From positions 5,803,254-5,867,253 of the forward strand of contig CM036242.1 of assembly GCA_020698575.1 (NCBI GenBank): a DNA stretch of 64,000 bases, given 5' to 3'. The stretch is from Bostrychus sinensis. Its lineage: Eukaryota > Chordata > Actinopteri > Gobiiformes > Eleotridae. Positions 21,441 to 31,317 of this stretch are shown in pieces; position 1 is the first letter of the stretch, and each line of letters starts with the position of its first letter. The position numbers and the translations under genes were made by a program. The notes under the pieces are model-generated. The model was not told the origin of the DNA. It worked only from the letters and a program-made list of their open reading frames with translations, and did no database searches.

Positions 21441-21589
21441 AAAGAAAGCTAGGAAAGGATTTCCACACAGAAAGTCCTAGTAATCTTTACTCAGACAACA
21501 TACTTCTCATTTACACTTACTTTTTATTAAAAAAAATCAAATAAATCTTACTAGCAATATTCACAGAAAGTACTCGTAAATTTCACTGA

Positions 21590-21675
21590 GATTACACACC
21601 ATGACACTGGTGAACAATGCCACACATGACCTGATGTCTTTGAGACAGAAAGGGCTGCATTCTAATGTACCAGAG
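21590..21675 (-). mobile_element. MITE core A fragment
   Basis: Inverted core A (CACCATGACACTGGTGAACA and on to CTGATGTCTTTGAGA), then GCATTCTAATG, directly abutting a GGGCCC-family repeat. Both arms are missing. Confidence 0.6.
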
Positions 21676-21785
21676 GAACACATTGGGAATATGGGTAAAC
21701 ACAGGTGGGGCCCCAACATGGAACCCATATTTGTAGCCAAGATGTGACCCCATATAGGGCCCACATGGAAATACTGCCTGGGTAT
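21676..21785 (-). repeat. CATATGGG/GGGCCC repeat family, copy 3
   Basis: Inverted relative to copy 1: CACATTGGGAATATGGGTAA, GGGGCCCCAACATGGAACCC, ATATAGGGCCCACATGGAAA. It shares with copy 1 the CAGAGGAACACATTGGGAAT border. Confidence 0.65.
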
Positions 21786-21799
21786 GGCCTTCACCAGTC

Positions 21800-22373
21800 C
21801 TCAATCCGCTGACTACAATCAGTCCAGAAAGCTGCTGCTGACTGGGAAAAGATGCTGAGATCACTTCAGTCCTGTGCTGTCCTCCCTCCTCTGCTGCCTG
21901 TTGCTTTTAGAATCCAGTTTAAAATGTTATTGTTTGTTTTTAAGTCTCTTCATGATCTGGCACCTACTTATCTCTCTGAAATGCTCACTTTGCACGCTCC
22001 GGTCAGAGCACTGAGGTCCTCAGACCAGCTGCTGTTAGACTGCCTGAGGTTCAGACTGAGAACCAGAGGAGACCGGGCTTTTGCCACAGCAGGCCCCAAA
22101 CTCTCTCCCCCTAAACATCAGAGCTGCTACATCCACTGAAAGTTTCAAATCACTGCTAAAAACACACTTTTTTGCACTGGTTTTTAACACAAGCTGAGCT
22201 GAACATTTCTTACTGTTTAATATTTTTAACATTGTTTTATTGTTTTTTATTTGATTGTTGTTTTATTTCTAGCTATCGTTGTGTTTTTTACTTATATTCT
22301 AATTTATTAACACTGTACAGCACTTTGGGGCAGCAGTGTCTGTTTTTAAATGTGCTCTATAAATAAACTTTGA
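21800..22373 (+). pseudogene. L2/Maui-like LINE C-terminus, second fragment
   Basis: Reads VAFRIQFKMLLFVFKSLHDL, then APTYLSEMLTLHAPVRALRS and RGDRAFATAGPKL, and ends GTACAGCACTTTGGGGCAGC ... TCTATAAATAAACTTTGA. Same clade as 20895 but a different insertion. A deletion removes the LWNSLP segment, and a frameshift lies upstream near 21860. Confidence 0.85.
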
Positions 22374-22375
22374 CC

Positions 22376-23340
22376 AATGTAAGCCATGCCACAGGGGCAT
22401 TTAAGCATGTATATTACGTTGTTGGTATTGCAGGTGATCACGCTAAGATTTACAAGTTCTAGGATGATTAAGTGCAATGACCACACCTGTAGTTCCCATG
22501 TGGTACAGTTTGTAAAAAGTGGGGCTGAGTCAGTGGTGATAAGTTAGCTCTGACTAACATACTGCTCAAGTTGGGCGGCCTCTCATAGACCACTTGTGGA
22601 GTTGAGGAGAAGCCTTTCAGAGTGGAGTCCGACTGTAAGATATACCAATGTTTGTTGTCAAGTTTTTAAAAAGTTCATTCAGCTCCTGCCCAAACTTGAA
22701 AACTCCTTTAATTTCTTTTATTAATTATTTTCTTTAATTATTGAATGTTTCAGTTCATTGTTTCCTTGACATTTTCTTCAACAGGTAGACTTGAGTAGAC
22801 AGAAACATTCATTTAATGGAGTAGGTTGATAACCTACAAAGACACAAAATATGCACGAAACACCACAATAAACTCATTTTAAACTCTTACAATTTAAAAT
22901 CACATTTTATAAAACAATTTTAAACTTTCAATTATTTAAGTAGCATTGTAACTCTAATTATAAACCCAATGAATTAAATTGCACAGTAGCTTTTAACTTA
23001 TCTTACAAAATTAATTTTTAATCAATGGTCTACATAATGAAATAAGGTTTTACCCAAATAATTTAACAAATTAATAATTTTACACCAAATTAAATCAACT
23101 TAAACCAATTATCTTAACATAAAACTAAAAAAAATAAAATAAAAACTAATTAAGTTACAAATTTCAGTGTACATTTTAGCTTACCAGTTGTGTCTTTTGT
23201 TAAGCCAAGCTGAACTTATGTGTGAGCAATTGCTGTGATTGGGAGGCAGGAGAAGTGAAAAGAGCACTTGATTTTTCTCAGGCTGCAGCCAAACTGGGTG
23301 GGTAGCATGAATGCTTCACCAGACCCACACTACTCTGGCT
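22376..23340. other. Unassigned AT-rich sequence
   Basis: From 22680 to 23170 it is very AT-rich with TTTCAGTGTACA at its end, recalling a MITE end (CACTGAAA), and a CACTGAAAAAAATG sits at 20853. The two could be the ends of one element invaded by the L2 fragments between them, but the arms do not align convincingly. Confidence 0.3.
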
Positions 23341-23876
23341 TTACTTGACAATGTTTTCAAAGTCTTTACCCCGAGGTGAGTACTGGATGATGCAGTGGAC
23401 TCTGGACTCAACTTTTTTAGTAGTTCTAATTCGCTGAAGACATTCACCAATCCAATCCTGTTTGTATTGTCTTTCTTCAAAGCGTTTAACCAGATCCTCT
23501 GTCTGGGCTTTAAAGTCTGAGTCCGAACTGCAAATGCGACGGCTGCGGCTAAATTGAAAAATGGGTAGACTTTTTTTTCAGTGGTACCGGATGAAATGAT
23601 TTAAGATGAAGAATAGAGTTTGTCTGTGCTCTTACGATATAGATTTGAACACAGTCTGTTGGGGTCTATATATACAAGAACGTCTAAGAAGTTCATCTTG
23701 TTTTTATGATAGTCCATGGTAAATCTTAGGTGACAATTTATGAAGTCATGAAACTCCTGTAGTTGGGTCTCAGTGCCTCGCCAGATGAAAAAAATATCAT
23801 CTATGTACCTCTTCCAATAGACCCTTTTCACGTGACGTTAGACAACTTCTGTTTTGAGACGATGGGATGTATCTTC

Positions 23877-24045
23877 ATTTCCGGTGCTGCGCTTCTCCCA
23901 TAAGAAATTCACCCAGACTTTTTTCAAATTGCCGTTTACAAGTTTAGACAATATACAGCGACTTTCAAATGAATATTTACCCACAAAACGTTCAAAACTT
24001 GCGAAAGGATATTAATTCTTCAACGAAGGATACTTGGATTATGAA
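23877..24045 (+). pseudogene. Inward-facing first exon, left arm of copy 3
   Basis: Frame FSHKKFTQTFFKLPFTSLDN, then LSNEYLPTKRSKLAKGY, a stop, FFNEGYLDYE and the donor GAA|GTGAGT at 24045/24046. This is the B-type arm exon found also at the right ends of copies 1 and 2. The stop lies at the same place as in the other copies, so it predates their spread. Confidence 0.6.
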
Positions 24046-24451
24046 GTGAGTGCTTTGTTATGTAGCTAGATAGCGTTAGCAACATGGCTAAGTGATAGAG
24101 CTGCGCTATAAAACACAAGCATACTAATTTTATGCTAGTCATTTATATATTTTTACTTGCAAAACAAAAATAAAACAAAGAACAAGAACTGTAGGGGTGA
24201 GTGGCAAAACAGTTAATGTTATATCACGATCTTCTGATGTCCATTTCATCAGCATAGAGCTTCATTAGAAGAGCTAGAGCTAATTAGAAGTTCACTGCAG
24301 TACTATGCAGTGAGCCTTTCAGACAAGCAGACTGTCATTCATTTAGATCGTAACATAATCTAATATTGTTTTATCGCACACCCCGTTAGACATATAGCTA
24401 ACGCTACAGCATTAACAACTACTAGCTTTAGCTACAAGACAAAACACTTAC

Positions 24452-24641
24452 CTTCATAATCAAATAAGTAACCTTCAATGAAAAATTTATATCCGAGTTT
24501 TGACCGTTTTGTCAGTGAATTTTCATCAGCAAATCTCTGTACATCATGTAGCCTTATATTTGGCAAATTTTTAAGACTCCGAGTAAATTCCATACTGGCG
24601 AGCAGCAGCACTGGAAATGAAGATACATCCCATCGTCTCAA
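24452..24641 (-). pseudogene. Inward-facing first exon, right arm of copy 3 (open)
   Basis: The minus-strand frame is open: MRRWDVSSFPVLLLASMEFT, RSLKNLPNIRLHDVQRFADE, then KRSKLGYKFFIEGYLFDYEG across a strong AAG|GTAAGT donor at 24452/24451. It is the A-type arm exon, and this copy has the best preserved frame. It resembles the N-terminal part of YqaJ-related transposon proteins (inference). The downstream exons are absent. Confidence 0.6.
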
Positions 24642-24899
24642 AACGGAAGTTGTCTGACGTCATCGTAAAAAGGGCCCATTAGAGATGTGAAGTAGATGTG
24701 GATTCCGTGCTTCGGTAAAAATATTATGTTCGAAGTATCCACAGTAGAGTGAAGCAAAACTGGGAGCCATCTTGGACCCCATGCTGGTGCCAGATATTAC
24801 CATTACTATATCATATGAGGATGACATGGACGCGCCCTTGTGAACAAATCTGAACACTGCCTCCTGATGGTGACAAAGAAAAGTGAGCAAAAAGTGCAC

Positions 24900-25580
24900 A
24901 AAAAATCTGCCCTCTGGTGTTTAAAAGGAACATTTTTTAGACAGGACAAAACTTACAAATTGTACCTTTAAAGACTGAATGGATATGAAATGTTGTATTG
25001 TAGGCCATTCTCGTACAAAATGACCTGACCCGAATGAGACAAACTAAGCACAAGCAGTGGGTCAGCTCCCAAATTAATGGCATGCAAAATCCTTGGGCCT
25101 TAAGAAAAAGATTAAAAAAGTCAGGCTCAGTCAGAAACACAGGAAAATCTCAGGAAAGACCTAAAAATGGCTGATGCAATCTCTCTGACACATTACTTGG
25201 AATAAAATTTGAATTTTTCCCTCTTTCCCTGCTCCGAGCTCTGAGCTTTTGTGTCTCCTCTCAGGGTGACGAGCGGCATTAGACAGCGGCTTTGAACAAA
25301 AAAGATTGAATATGAAGAGGAATGGGATATGAGACGGTGAAGGCAGGGTGCAGAGCTGGATCTCTTGGAGCTGTCGTATAATTAGATAAAGGTAGACTCT
25401 GAGAATTCCTCCAGTCCTCAGGTCAGAGAGCCACAGGAAGGAACACAGAGGAAGGAGACTGCACCAAAAGAAATACTCAGAGAGGAGTCTCAAAGAGGAG
25501 AGGGGCAAGCGTATAATGCATGATGATGTTGTAACTGTAGTTCTTTGGTGTGTCTGTGTGTGCTGCCGCTCCAATTTACA
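24900..25580. other. Unassigned; long accidental frame
   Basis: The minus strand has an open frame of 213 codons (25161-25802) with no recognisable domain and overlapping the next MITE, so I take it as chance. No other feature seen. Confidence 0.4.
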
Positions 25581-25582
25581 CT

Positions 25583-26259
25583 GTGTCCGAACGTCATCCC
25601 TAGTCCCTAACCCCTCAATCACTATACAGTCCACTCCTATACAGCGGACTGTAGTGCACTCATTTTGTGAATGATTGGGACAGTCGCACGTTATTTTTCT
25701 CTCACCGTGAGTCATCATGTGACTCTGGCGTCTGTGAAAAAAAAAAAATTGGTGAAACTTCGCTGATAATGTTCTTCTGTGGTAAAGCCTGACCAGACTC
25801 ACTTGATGTTTTAGTATTTATAGATAAATAATAGTCATACGTGTGATATTTAACATGAATTAATGCTATAATGAATAAAACAGAGTGGATTATTGCAGCT
25901 CTGTGCCTTACGTGTGGAGGCTAAACGCTGGCTAAGCTAACATTAGCAATTTTACACTGCATCGGTTTATTTAAGAGCTTTTTATTTCTTATTACGACGT
26001 GACAGAAGTAAAAAAGGCGTTTCTAACTGGTTTCATTCAGACGTGTTAAAAACCTGTCGCTGTCCCGCTGTTCTCCTCCGAAACTCGCAAAGCATTCTGG
26101 TCTATACTGCCCTCTAGTGACCATCTCTGTCCACTACTTTTCAAAATGCATTGAGGGAAATTTTGAGTGCACTATTTTTTATCCACTAGACATTCAGACA
26201 CCACTACAAAATGGCGTGACCCCTACAGAGTCCACTATAGAGGGATTAGGGAGGACGTT
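25583..26259. mobile_element. Inverted-repeat MITE, about 677 bp
   Basis: The left end reads GTGTCCGAACGTCATCCCTA and the right end, in reverse complement, GCGACCGAACGTCCTCCCTA; homology extends over about 55 bp (TAGTGGACT/CAGTCCAC). Inside are CACTATAC and CTAGTGACC motifs typical of fish GTCCGAA MITEs. The exact duplication is not clear. No transposase. Confidence 0.7.
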
Positions 26260-26641
26260 CGGTCGCAGCCTTTGAGTGCGATCCATGTGCGGCACGCATC
26301 CAACCGCAGCCAGCGGAGTTCACAGGAGAGGAGTGAGTTCATGCAACCAGACTGTAGAGAGGCACATGTAAACAAAAGCTACATTTGCCTGTTTGACCAC
26401 AATCTTGTTCATTTTTTTCCTGACTTTTGTCCTTCTACCAGGGATAAGTATGCTACGTATATAAATGCTTAGTTTTTACCCATGTTTATTGGTGTCTAAT
26501 CTTGTCAGTGACCCTGTGTCTCCAGTAATGCCTCAATACTTACACGGTAAAATGGTTGAGAACTGCACAGAGTGTTTTATTTTAAAATATATCGGATTTT
26601 CCTCTCTGGTCCTGTATCTGACTTCCTGCGAGGCTTGATCT
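26260..26641. other. Unassigned sequence
   Basis: Nothing recognised; a 101-codon frame at 26167-26472 overlaps the MITE end and has no motif. Confidence 0.35.
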
Positions 26642-26864
26642 GGGGCCTTGTTTATAAAACGTAAAACGTGTGTGGAATATTTTATGCAACACACATGACA
26701 AAAACAGCACATGGCAAGAGTGTATAGACAAAACAGAGTGTGTGTGTATGCGTCTTAAGTGTGTAGTTTCATTTTTACAAATACAAATGTTGGCACAGAG
26801 AGTGGCGTACGTGAGTTTCAGCTCTCGTTTTGGGCATACGTAAGCTTTAAAAATGAGGCCCCTG
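26642..26864. mobile_element. Short MITE with GGGGCCT ends, about 223 bp
   Basis: Left end GGGGCCTTGTTTATAAAACG; right end, in reverse complement, GGGGCCTCATTTTTAAAGCT. The interior has TACGTAAG/CGTACG motifs. It looks like the common GGGGCCTCATTTATAAA class of vertebrate MITE. No clear duplication. Confidence 0.6.
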
Positions 26865-27065
26865 GTCAGTTCCACTTCATGCATGAGGGCTGCGACATTC
26901 GCCTAAAATAGACTCCTTGCGTATTTCTGACAGACAGACACAGACACGTTTTATAATGCAGCTGGTGTAAACACATGCATTCAGTGTAAATAAGGAGTCT
27001 TGCTACAGGACCTGGATGATCAATGCCTCAATTAGAAAAGTGAAGGTCGAAGAGTGTCTGCTCTA

Positions 27066-27322
27066 TGGAGGACCTGTGAACGTCATGCATAAAGGAATAA
27101 AGCTTTTATTTATAATTAGTTTTAAAAATAGCATTTAATTAAAATTAAAAGAATTAATAGTGTGATTCATTAATCCATTTAGGAAACCATTTTCTAAATC
27201 TATTAACTCGCTATTCTTCTTTTAATAAAAGCATTTAGTAATCCATTTATTAAATGCTCTTTTAAAAACCTGTTTACTAAAAGCTTTATTCCTTTGTGCA
27301 TGGTGCTCATGGTCCTCCACAC
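27066..27322. mobile_element. Short palindromic MITE, about 257 bp
   Basis: Inverted ends extend for at least 50 bp: GGAGGACC...CATGCATAAAGGAATAAAGC on the left and GGAGGACC...CATGCACAAAGGAATAAAGC in reverse complement of the right. The interior is AT-rich with TTAATTAA-type motifs. Family unknown. Confidence 0.6.
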
Positions 27323-27761
27323 TGGTCACCCCTGCTGGACATGTGCAGGTGACAGAAACAACCCTGAAGTTTCCACTGAAATGGACTCCATTAGGCCTGT
27401 GGGAGTACATTTTTAGGTGTGTGCCAGCATAACTCTCTATGTTGTATCATTAGTCGAGATGCTTTCAAACTGAGAAATAAATGGGCTCACATTTTGCTGC
27501 TGAAGTTGATAAAGTATATATTTATTATCCATGCCCAGTATGCCACAGTTGTTAATAAAACATGTTTTTTGTGCATAATTCTCACAAACAACTCCTACAT
27601 CCACTCCACAGGTAACAAATATAATTCCTTATGTGGCCATTAAACAGGCACATGCTTCAGAACTGGAGACAGTTTTCCACAAAGTCAGTCTGTGGCCTCA
27701 TTAGAGAAAATCAAATTTATTTAAAAAGCACATTTAAAAACAGAGCTGACCAAACTGCTGC
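27323..27761. other. Unassigned sequence
   Basis: No element or exon recognised. Confidence 0.35.
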
Positions 27762-28022
27762 ACAGACTGAATGAACTGCCACCGCACCTGCGCTCATTAC
27801 ATTGCATAAATACTTTTAAAAAACAACTTAAGACCTTCTTTTTTACACAAGCGTTTCATGGTCCTTAGACTAGGGCTGCTATGATTGACTGTATTTTGTT
27901 ATAATGTGGTTATTCCACTGGTATTTTATTATGATGTTGTTTTATGCCTTTCATTGTGAAGCACTTTGTGACTATGTCTGGGAAAGGTGCTATAGAAATA
28001 AAGCTTACTTACTTATTTACTT
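27762..28022 (+). pseudogene. L2-like LINE, last codons and 3' tail
   Basis: An uninterrupted frame LNELPPHLRSLHCINTFKKQ then LKTFFFTQAFHGP and a stop at 27866-27868, the normal end of L2-clade proteins. It is followed by GAAGCACTTTGTGACTATGT ... GAAATAAAGC and a (TTAC)n tail. Strongly 5' truncated; the short remaining reading frame is intact, suggesting a relatively young copy. Confidence 0.85.
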
Positions 28023-28580
28023 ACAGACTGAGTTGGACAAAATACAATAAAAGCAATAAAACACAACAGTAAAAAGTTAAAAAATGATGAAACAATTAAA
28101 ATACTAAATTAGATAGAATAAAAGGCCAAGTTGTCTGTAACTAGTGCCAATTGCCAAAGTAAAAAGATGCATCTTTAGTCAAGATTTAATGTGCTGTAGT
28201 GACTGTGCTGTTCTGATGTGCAAAGGCAAACTATTCCATAAGTTAGGGCCAACTAGTCCTGGTCCTGGGCACAGCAGACCTCAGATAAATATACAGGTGC
28301 CATGCCATTGAGACTTTTAATGAATTCTAAAAAGTAAAGGAAGCCAGTGCAAGAACTGGAGAACTGGTGTAATTTTTCCCTGTCAAAAGGCGGGCTGCTG
28401 CGTTCTGTACTCCCTAAGTTGGCTAAGTTGGGATTGTTCAAGGCCAGCGTACAGGGAGTTACAGGAGTCGAAACATGAGGGCACAAAGGTGTGATGGCTT
28501 TTTCAAAATCAAGATGTGCAAGGTAGGGTTTGACATTGCCCAGGAATTGAAGATGATAAAAACTTTAAGAACAGCACTTA

Positions 28581-29158
28581 CCGTATTTTCCGCACTATAA
28601 GGCGCACCTAAAAGCCTTTAATTTTCTCAAAAACCGACAGTGCGCCTTATAATCCGATGCACCTTACATATGGATCAATGTTGGTTAATTATGGCTACCG
28701 TATTCAGGGGGCGTCGCCGAAGTGACAGCGGTAAAAACGGTAAAGGGGAATTCCAGTCCCAGCTGTTCATGTGTGCCATAGGCGTGTTTATGGATCCTGC
28801 CGCAAAAGAACAAGGAGGCGCGGCCTTTGCTCCATCTCAGTAGAAGAGTTGCGACATTGAGGGGACAGAAAACTGAGCGCTCGAACGCTGTTCATGTAGC
28901 TTTGAACTGTGACAAATGGAGTTGGAAATACATTGTTTTCAACGAGGGAGTTGTAAGAACGCTGGTTTGTATTCTATTAATAAAGTTTGACTGACTGACT
29001 TATCTGACTGTTTTATTGACATTCCCTTTAGCGCAGCACCATCTAGTGGATGCGCCTTATAATGTGGTGCGCCCTATATATGAAAACAGTTTTAAAATAG
29101 GCCATTAATTGAAGGTGCGCCTTATAATCCGATGCGCCTTATAGTGCGGAAAATACGG
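28581..29158 (+). mobile_element. TA-flanked pogo/Tc1-mariner-type MITE, copy 3 (best preserved)
   Basis: TA on both sides (28579-28580, 29159-29160). Ends CCGTATTTTCCGCACTATAA on both strands, with a perfect match of at least 20 bp. 578 bp. It is inserted between reverse transcriptase motifs of an L2 LINE, which proves its mobility. A gene-3'-end-like segment AATAAAGTTTGACTGACTGA lies at about 28979. Confidence 0.9.
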
Positions 29159-29405
29159 TATTTGTTTGTTGTATTTAAAATGACAGTCGAAAATAAAACC
29201 AAGATTCTTTGAATTCTATCGCAGCCATTTAAGTGATCAGACTGTCTAGGGATGTTGGCACATGATTTCAGTTTTACTTTTGTTCAGGCTCAGAAAAATA
29301 TGACATCCAGTCTTGAAAATCTTTCAGACAATTAATCAAAGCTTGCACTGAGCTACCTGCTTGGAGTCATCTCTGTAGAGGTGGAAAGGAATGTTGTGCT
29401 TCTCA

Positions 29406-29473
29406 AAAATCAACCCCAGATGAAGCAAATAAAGGCCCAACAGCCTTTATTTGCTTCATTTGGGGTCGATTTT
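29406..29473. repeat. 31-bp snap-back inverted duplication in the L2 relic
   Basis: The arms 29406-29436 and 29443-29473 are inverted copies (ACCCCAGATGAAGCAAATAA against ACCCCAAATGAAGCAAATAA) separated by CCAACA. Two mismatches in 31 bp. The second arm interrupts the L2 coding order just after RGVPQGSILGP, so one arm is a later inverted copy. Confidence 0.9.
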
Positions 29474-29739
29474 CCTGTAGCAGGACCCAAAATGCTTCCT
29501 TGGGGCACGCCACGCTTTGGTTCAGACACAGCTGAGAAGAACTCCCTGAGCAGGACTGAAAATGTCCTGTTCGTCAGATAAGAGTGGAACCATTTGAGTG
29601 CAGTACCTTTAATTTCCACATGCTGTTTTAGCCGAGCTGAAAGAATGGCATGGCCCACAGTTTCAAAAGCCACTGTTAGATCTAAAAGCACTAAGGCAGC
29701 AGGTTGGCCAGAAAAAAACACGTCACTCTCAGGCGCTTA

Positions 29740-29989
29740 AAATAATAATGGATAAGAAGTTTGTCTTGTGGTTTATTATGTCCAGACTCTGACCTGTTGC
29801 CAAATATCTCTACCCGTTCTCTCCCCTATGGTTTCCAGTCACTACTCCACTGTACACTGTCTAATAAAGCCTGAAAATGGACAAAAGAAAGAGAAAGCTG
29901 TTTATTAAATTGAAGTTTATATTCTCAGTGGGTTTAAATCAGTTTCACATACCAAAAAAATGCACTCAAAACCATTTATATTATATCCT
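29740..29989. other. Unassigned sequence
   Basis: Nothing recognised immediately upstream of the Tc1 fragment. Confidence 0.3.
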
Positions 29990-29995
29990 CAGTCC

Positions 29996-30160
29996 CCAGT
30001 CTCCAGATTTAAATCCCATTGAAAATCTTTGTTGAGTTTAAAGAAGGCAGCTGCAGCACAGAGGCCATCCAACATCTCTGAGCTAGAGGCTTTTGCAGGT
30101 CAAGAATGGGCAGTAATTAATAAGTTTTTTAGTCATAATTATAAAGGTGCAAGGGTTAAA
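29996..30160 (+). pseudogene. Tc1-like transposase C-terminal relic
   Basis: Reads QSPDLNPIENLC, a stop, and, one frame over, LKKAAAAQRPSNISELEAFA followed by QEWAVINKFF. PDLNPIENLW with the last catalytic acidic residue (E of the DD34E triad) is diagnostic of Tc1 transposases. The expected W is C, and a stop plus frameshift follow. Terminal repeats were not found. Confidence 0.85.
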
Positions 30161-30552
30161 CATTAAACATTAAAGCTGTATTTTTTTCTGGCAATTTTGT
30201 CATGTTTTCCTTGTGCCTTGTACCTATCCTCCCACTAGGAACAATCTTTAAAAGTGATCCACAAAAAAGAAAAGGTCCAAAGTGCTCAGGAAATTTTTAT
30301 CAATTAGTTATTCTGTATTGAAGGTGCTCTTTGCTGTTTGGGAACAAATAACTTGCAAAAAATAAAGAAAAAACAAGGCATTCTCCATACACTTGAAGTT
30401 TTAAAAAGCCTTTATTTCACGTGGGTTTGTGTTTTTAAAAGCTTTAAAAACATGGCGTGCTGGGTTTGACTCAGACCCACGCGTAGCGGCCAACAAACAG
30501 CCTTCTTCAGGGAGCCATTTAAGGCTCTCTTTACCTTGTTTATGTGAGTTAT
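30161..30552. other. Retroelement 3'-UTR-like sequence
   Basis: Contains, on the minus strand, CTGAAGAAGGCTGTTTGTTG followed by GCCGCTACGCGTGGGTCTGA, and AATAAAGGC near 30407. Such GAAGAAGGC...ACGCGT strings are familiar from 3' regions of fish Penelope-like elements, but no coding part is attached, so this is tentative. Confidence 0.3.
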
Positions 30553-30992
30553 GCTGTGTTCATGATACATCGGAATATCAGAAATTCCGACCTCCAAGTT
30601 GGAAAAATGGCCTTGAACACTGTCTCGGGTCGGAATTTTTGCTTAGAAACTCGTGTGGAAGTGTTGGACTCAGAGTTCCTGAGTTGACATCACAATCATA
30701 GAGACTCCCTCTGTGAGAGGTAAACAGTGTGGATACTAACAAGGAAATAATCGTTTCTTAAAACAAGAGATCTCATATAAACATCCCCTGATATAACTCA
30801 ATGCCACACCAAACACTTTTATCAAGGGATTTATTTGTTTCCTATAAAACAACATGAAAATGCAAATATGGTTTTGTTGTTATTGTGCTGATCCACGTGT
30901 GTTTTCCAAGCTGAACTCGTGAACGGACGTTTTTCGGAAGTCGGCTTTTTTGAGTCGGGACTTCTGAGATTCCAATGTATCATGAACGCAGC
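30553..30992. mobile_element. MITE with GCTGYGTTCATGATACAT ends, 440 bp
   Basis: Left end GCTGTGTTCATGATACATCG; right end, in reverse complement, GCTGCGTTCATGATACATTG, continuing GGAAT.TCAGAA.T.CCGAC on both. The interior has CGGGTCGGAATTTTTGC, typical of CGGAAGTC-rich fish MITEs. Flanks TTAT and TTTA do not give a clean duplication. Confidence 0.7.
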
Positions 30993-31315
30993 TTTAATGC
31001 ACAGCACCTGAGTGTAAAGGAAGTGACATCACAGGCATCGCAGACTGAGAATAAATGACTGAAATTTTTCCGGTGCACAGATCACACATTATTTAAAGAT
31101 GTACAGCAAACATTGTTTAAAGTACAAAAAAGCACAAAAACAAACAAAACAAAACATATCTCAATTAAAAAAATAATAAAAAGCAATCTACTATAAGAAA
31201 GGACTGAAATCAATCTCCTCATTCAGTCCTGGAAACACAGTGGCCTGCAAATTATGAATGTAAAAAGTCTCTCTCTGCAGCAACAATTTCTTTATTAAAA
31301 GTGATTTTGCCCAAA
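30993..31315. other. Unassigned sequence
   Basis: AT-rich, no feature recognised. Confidence 0.35.
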
Positions 31316-31317
31316 TA

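Larger units (their letters stand above)
23819..24677. mobile_element. AT-flanked DNA transposon, copy 3, 859 bp
   Basis: AT flanks both sides (23817-23818, 24678-24679). The ends read AGACCCTTTTCACGTGACGT and, in reverse complement, GGGCCCTTTTTACGATGACG. Because it lies in a coding relic, the boundaries can be checked: joining the flanks at a single AT gives HIS-N-WKRYIDD without a frame change. Both arms carry inward-facing exons and donors; the middle (24047-24445) is non-coding and AT-rich. Confidence 0.85.
23345..24899 (-). pseudogene. Penelope-like retroelement reverse transcriptase, interrupted
   Basis: Minus-strand blocks in order: GTSMGSKMAPSFASLYCGYF (24790-24730), a conserved Penelope-like reverse transcriptase motif; then, beyond an insertion, WKRYIDDIFFIWRG (about 23816-23780), which holds the YIDD catalytic centre; NFLDVLVY; and a C-terminal block FSRSRRICSSDSDFKAQTED. 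The last block has the R-x-R-x-C-S form found downstream of the palm in this class. A stop and frame change occur around 23600, and no GIY-YIG endonuclease region is seen, so it is dead. Removing the AT-flanked element restores one frame across the junction. Confidence 0.8.
28090..29735 (-). pseudogene. L2-like LINE reverse transcriptase, split by a MITE
   Basis: Minus-strand order: LVLLDLTVAFETVGHAILSA (palm motif with the first catalytic Asp), LKWFHSYLTNRTF, RGVPQGSILGP; then after a local rearrangement EKHNIPFHLYRDD, where the usual YADD is YRDD; LNKSKTEI; NLGFIFDCHFKYNK; and beyond the MITE at 28581-29158, VKPYLAHLDFEKAITPL and VQNAAARLL. Several stops and frame changes occur. The endonuclease is absent. 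The replaced alanine in YADD and the inverted duplication (29406-29473) confirm it is inactive. Confidence 0.85.

Noticed and set aside
25161..25802. 213-codon open frame on the minus strand, the longest in the window
   Set aside because: No recognisable domain, odd composition, and it runs into the inverted-repeat MITE starting at 25583. Probably chance.
8762..28843. Conserved 67-codon frame (MRLIIRCALYMDQCW...) present three times
   Set aside because: It lies inside three copies of one MITE; conservation follows from copy similarity and it overlaps the terminal repeats.
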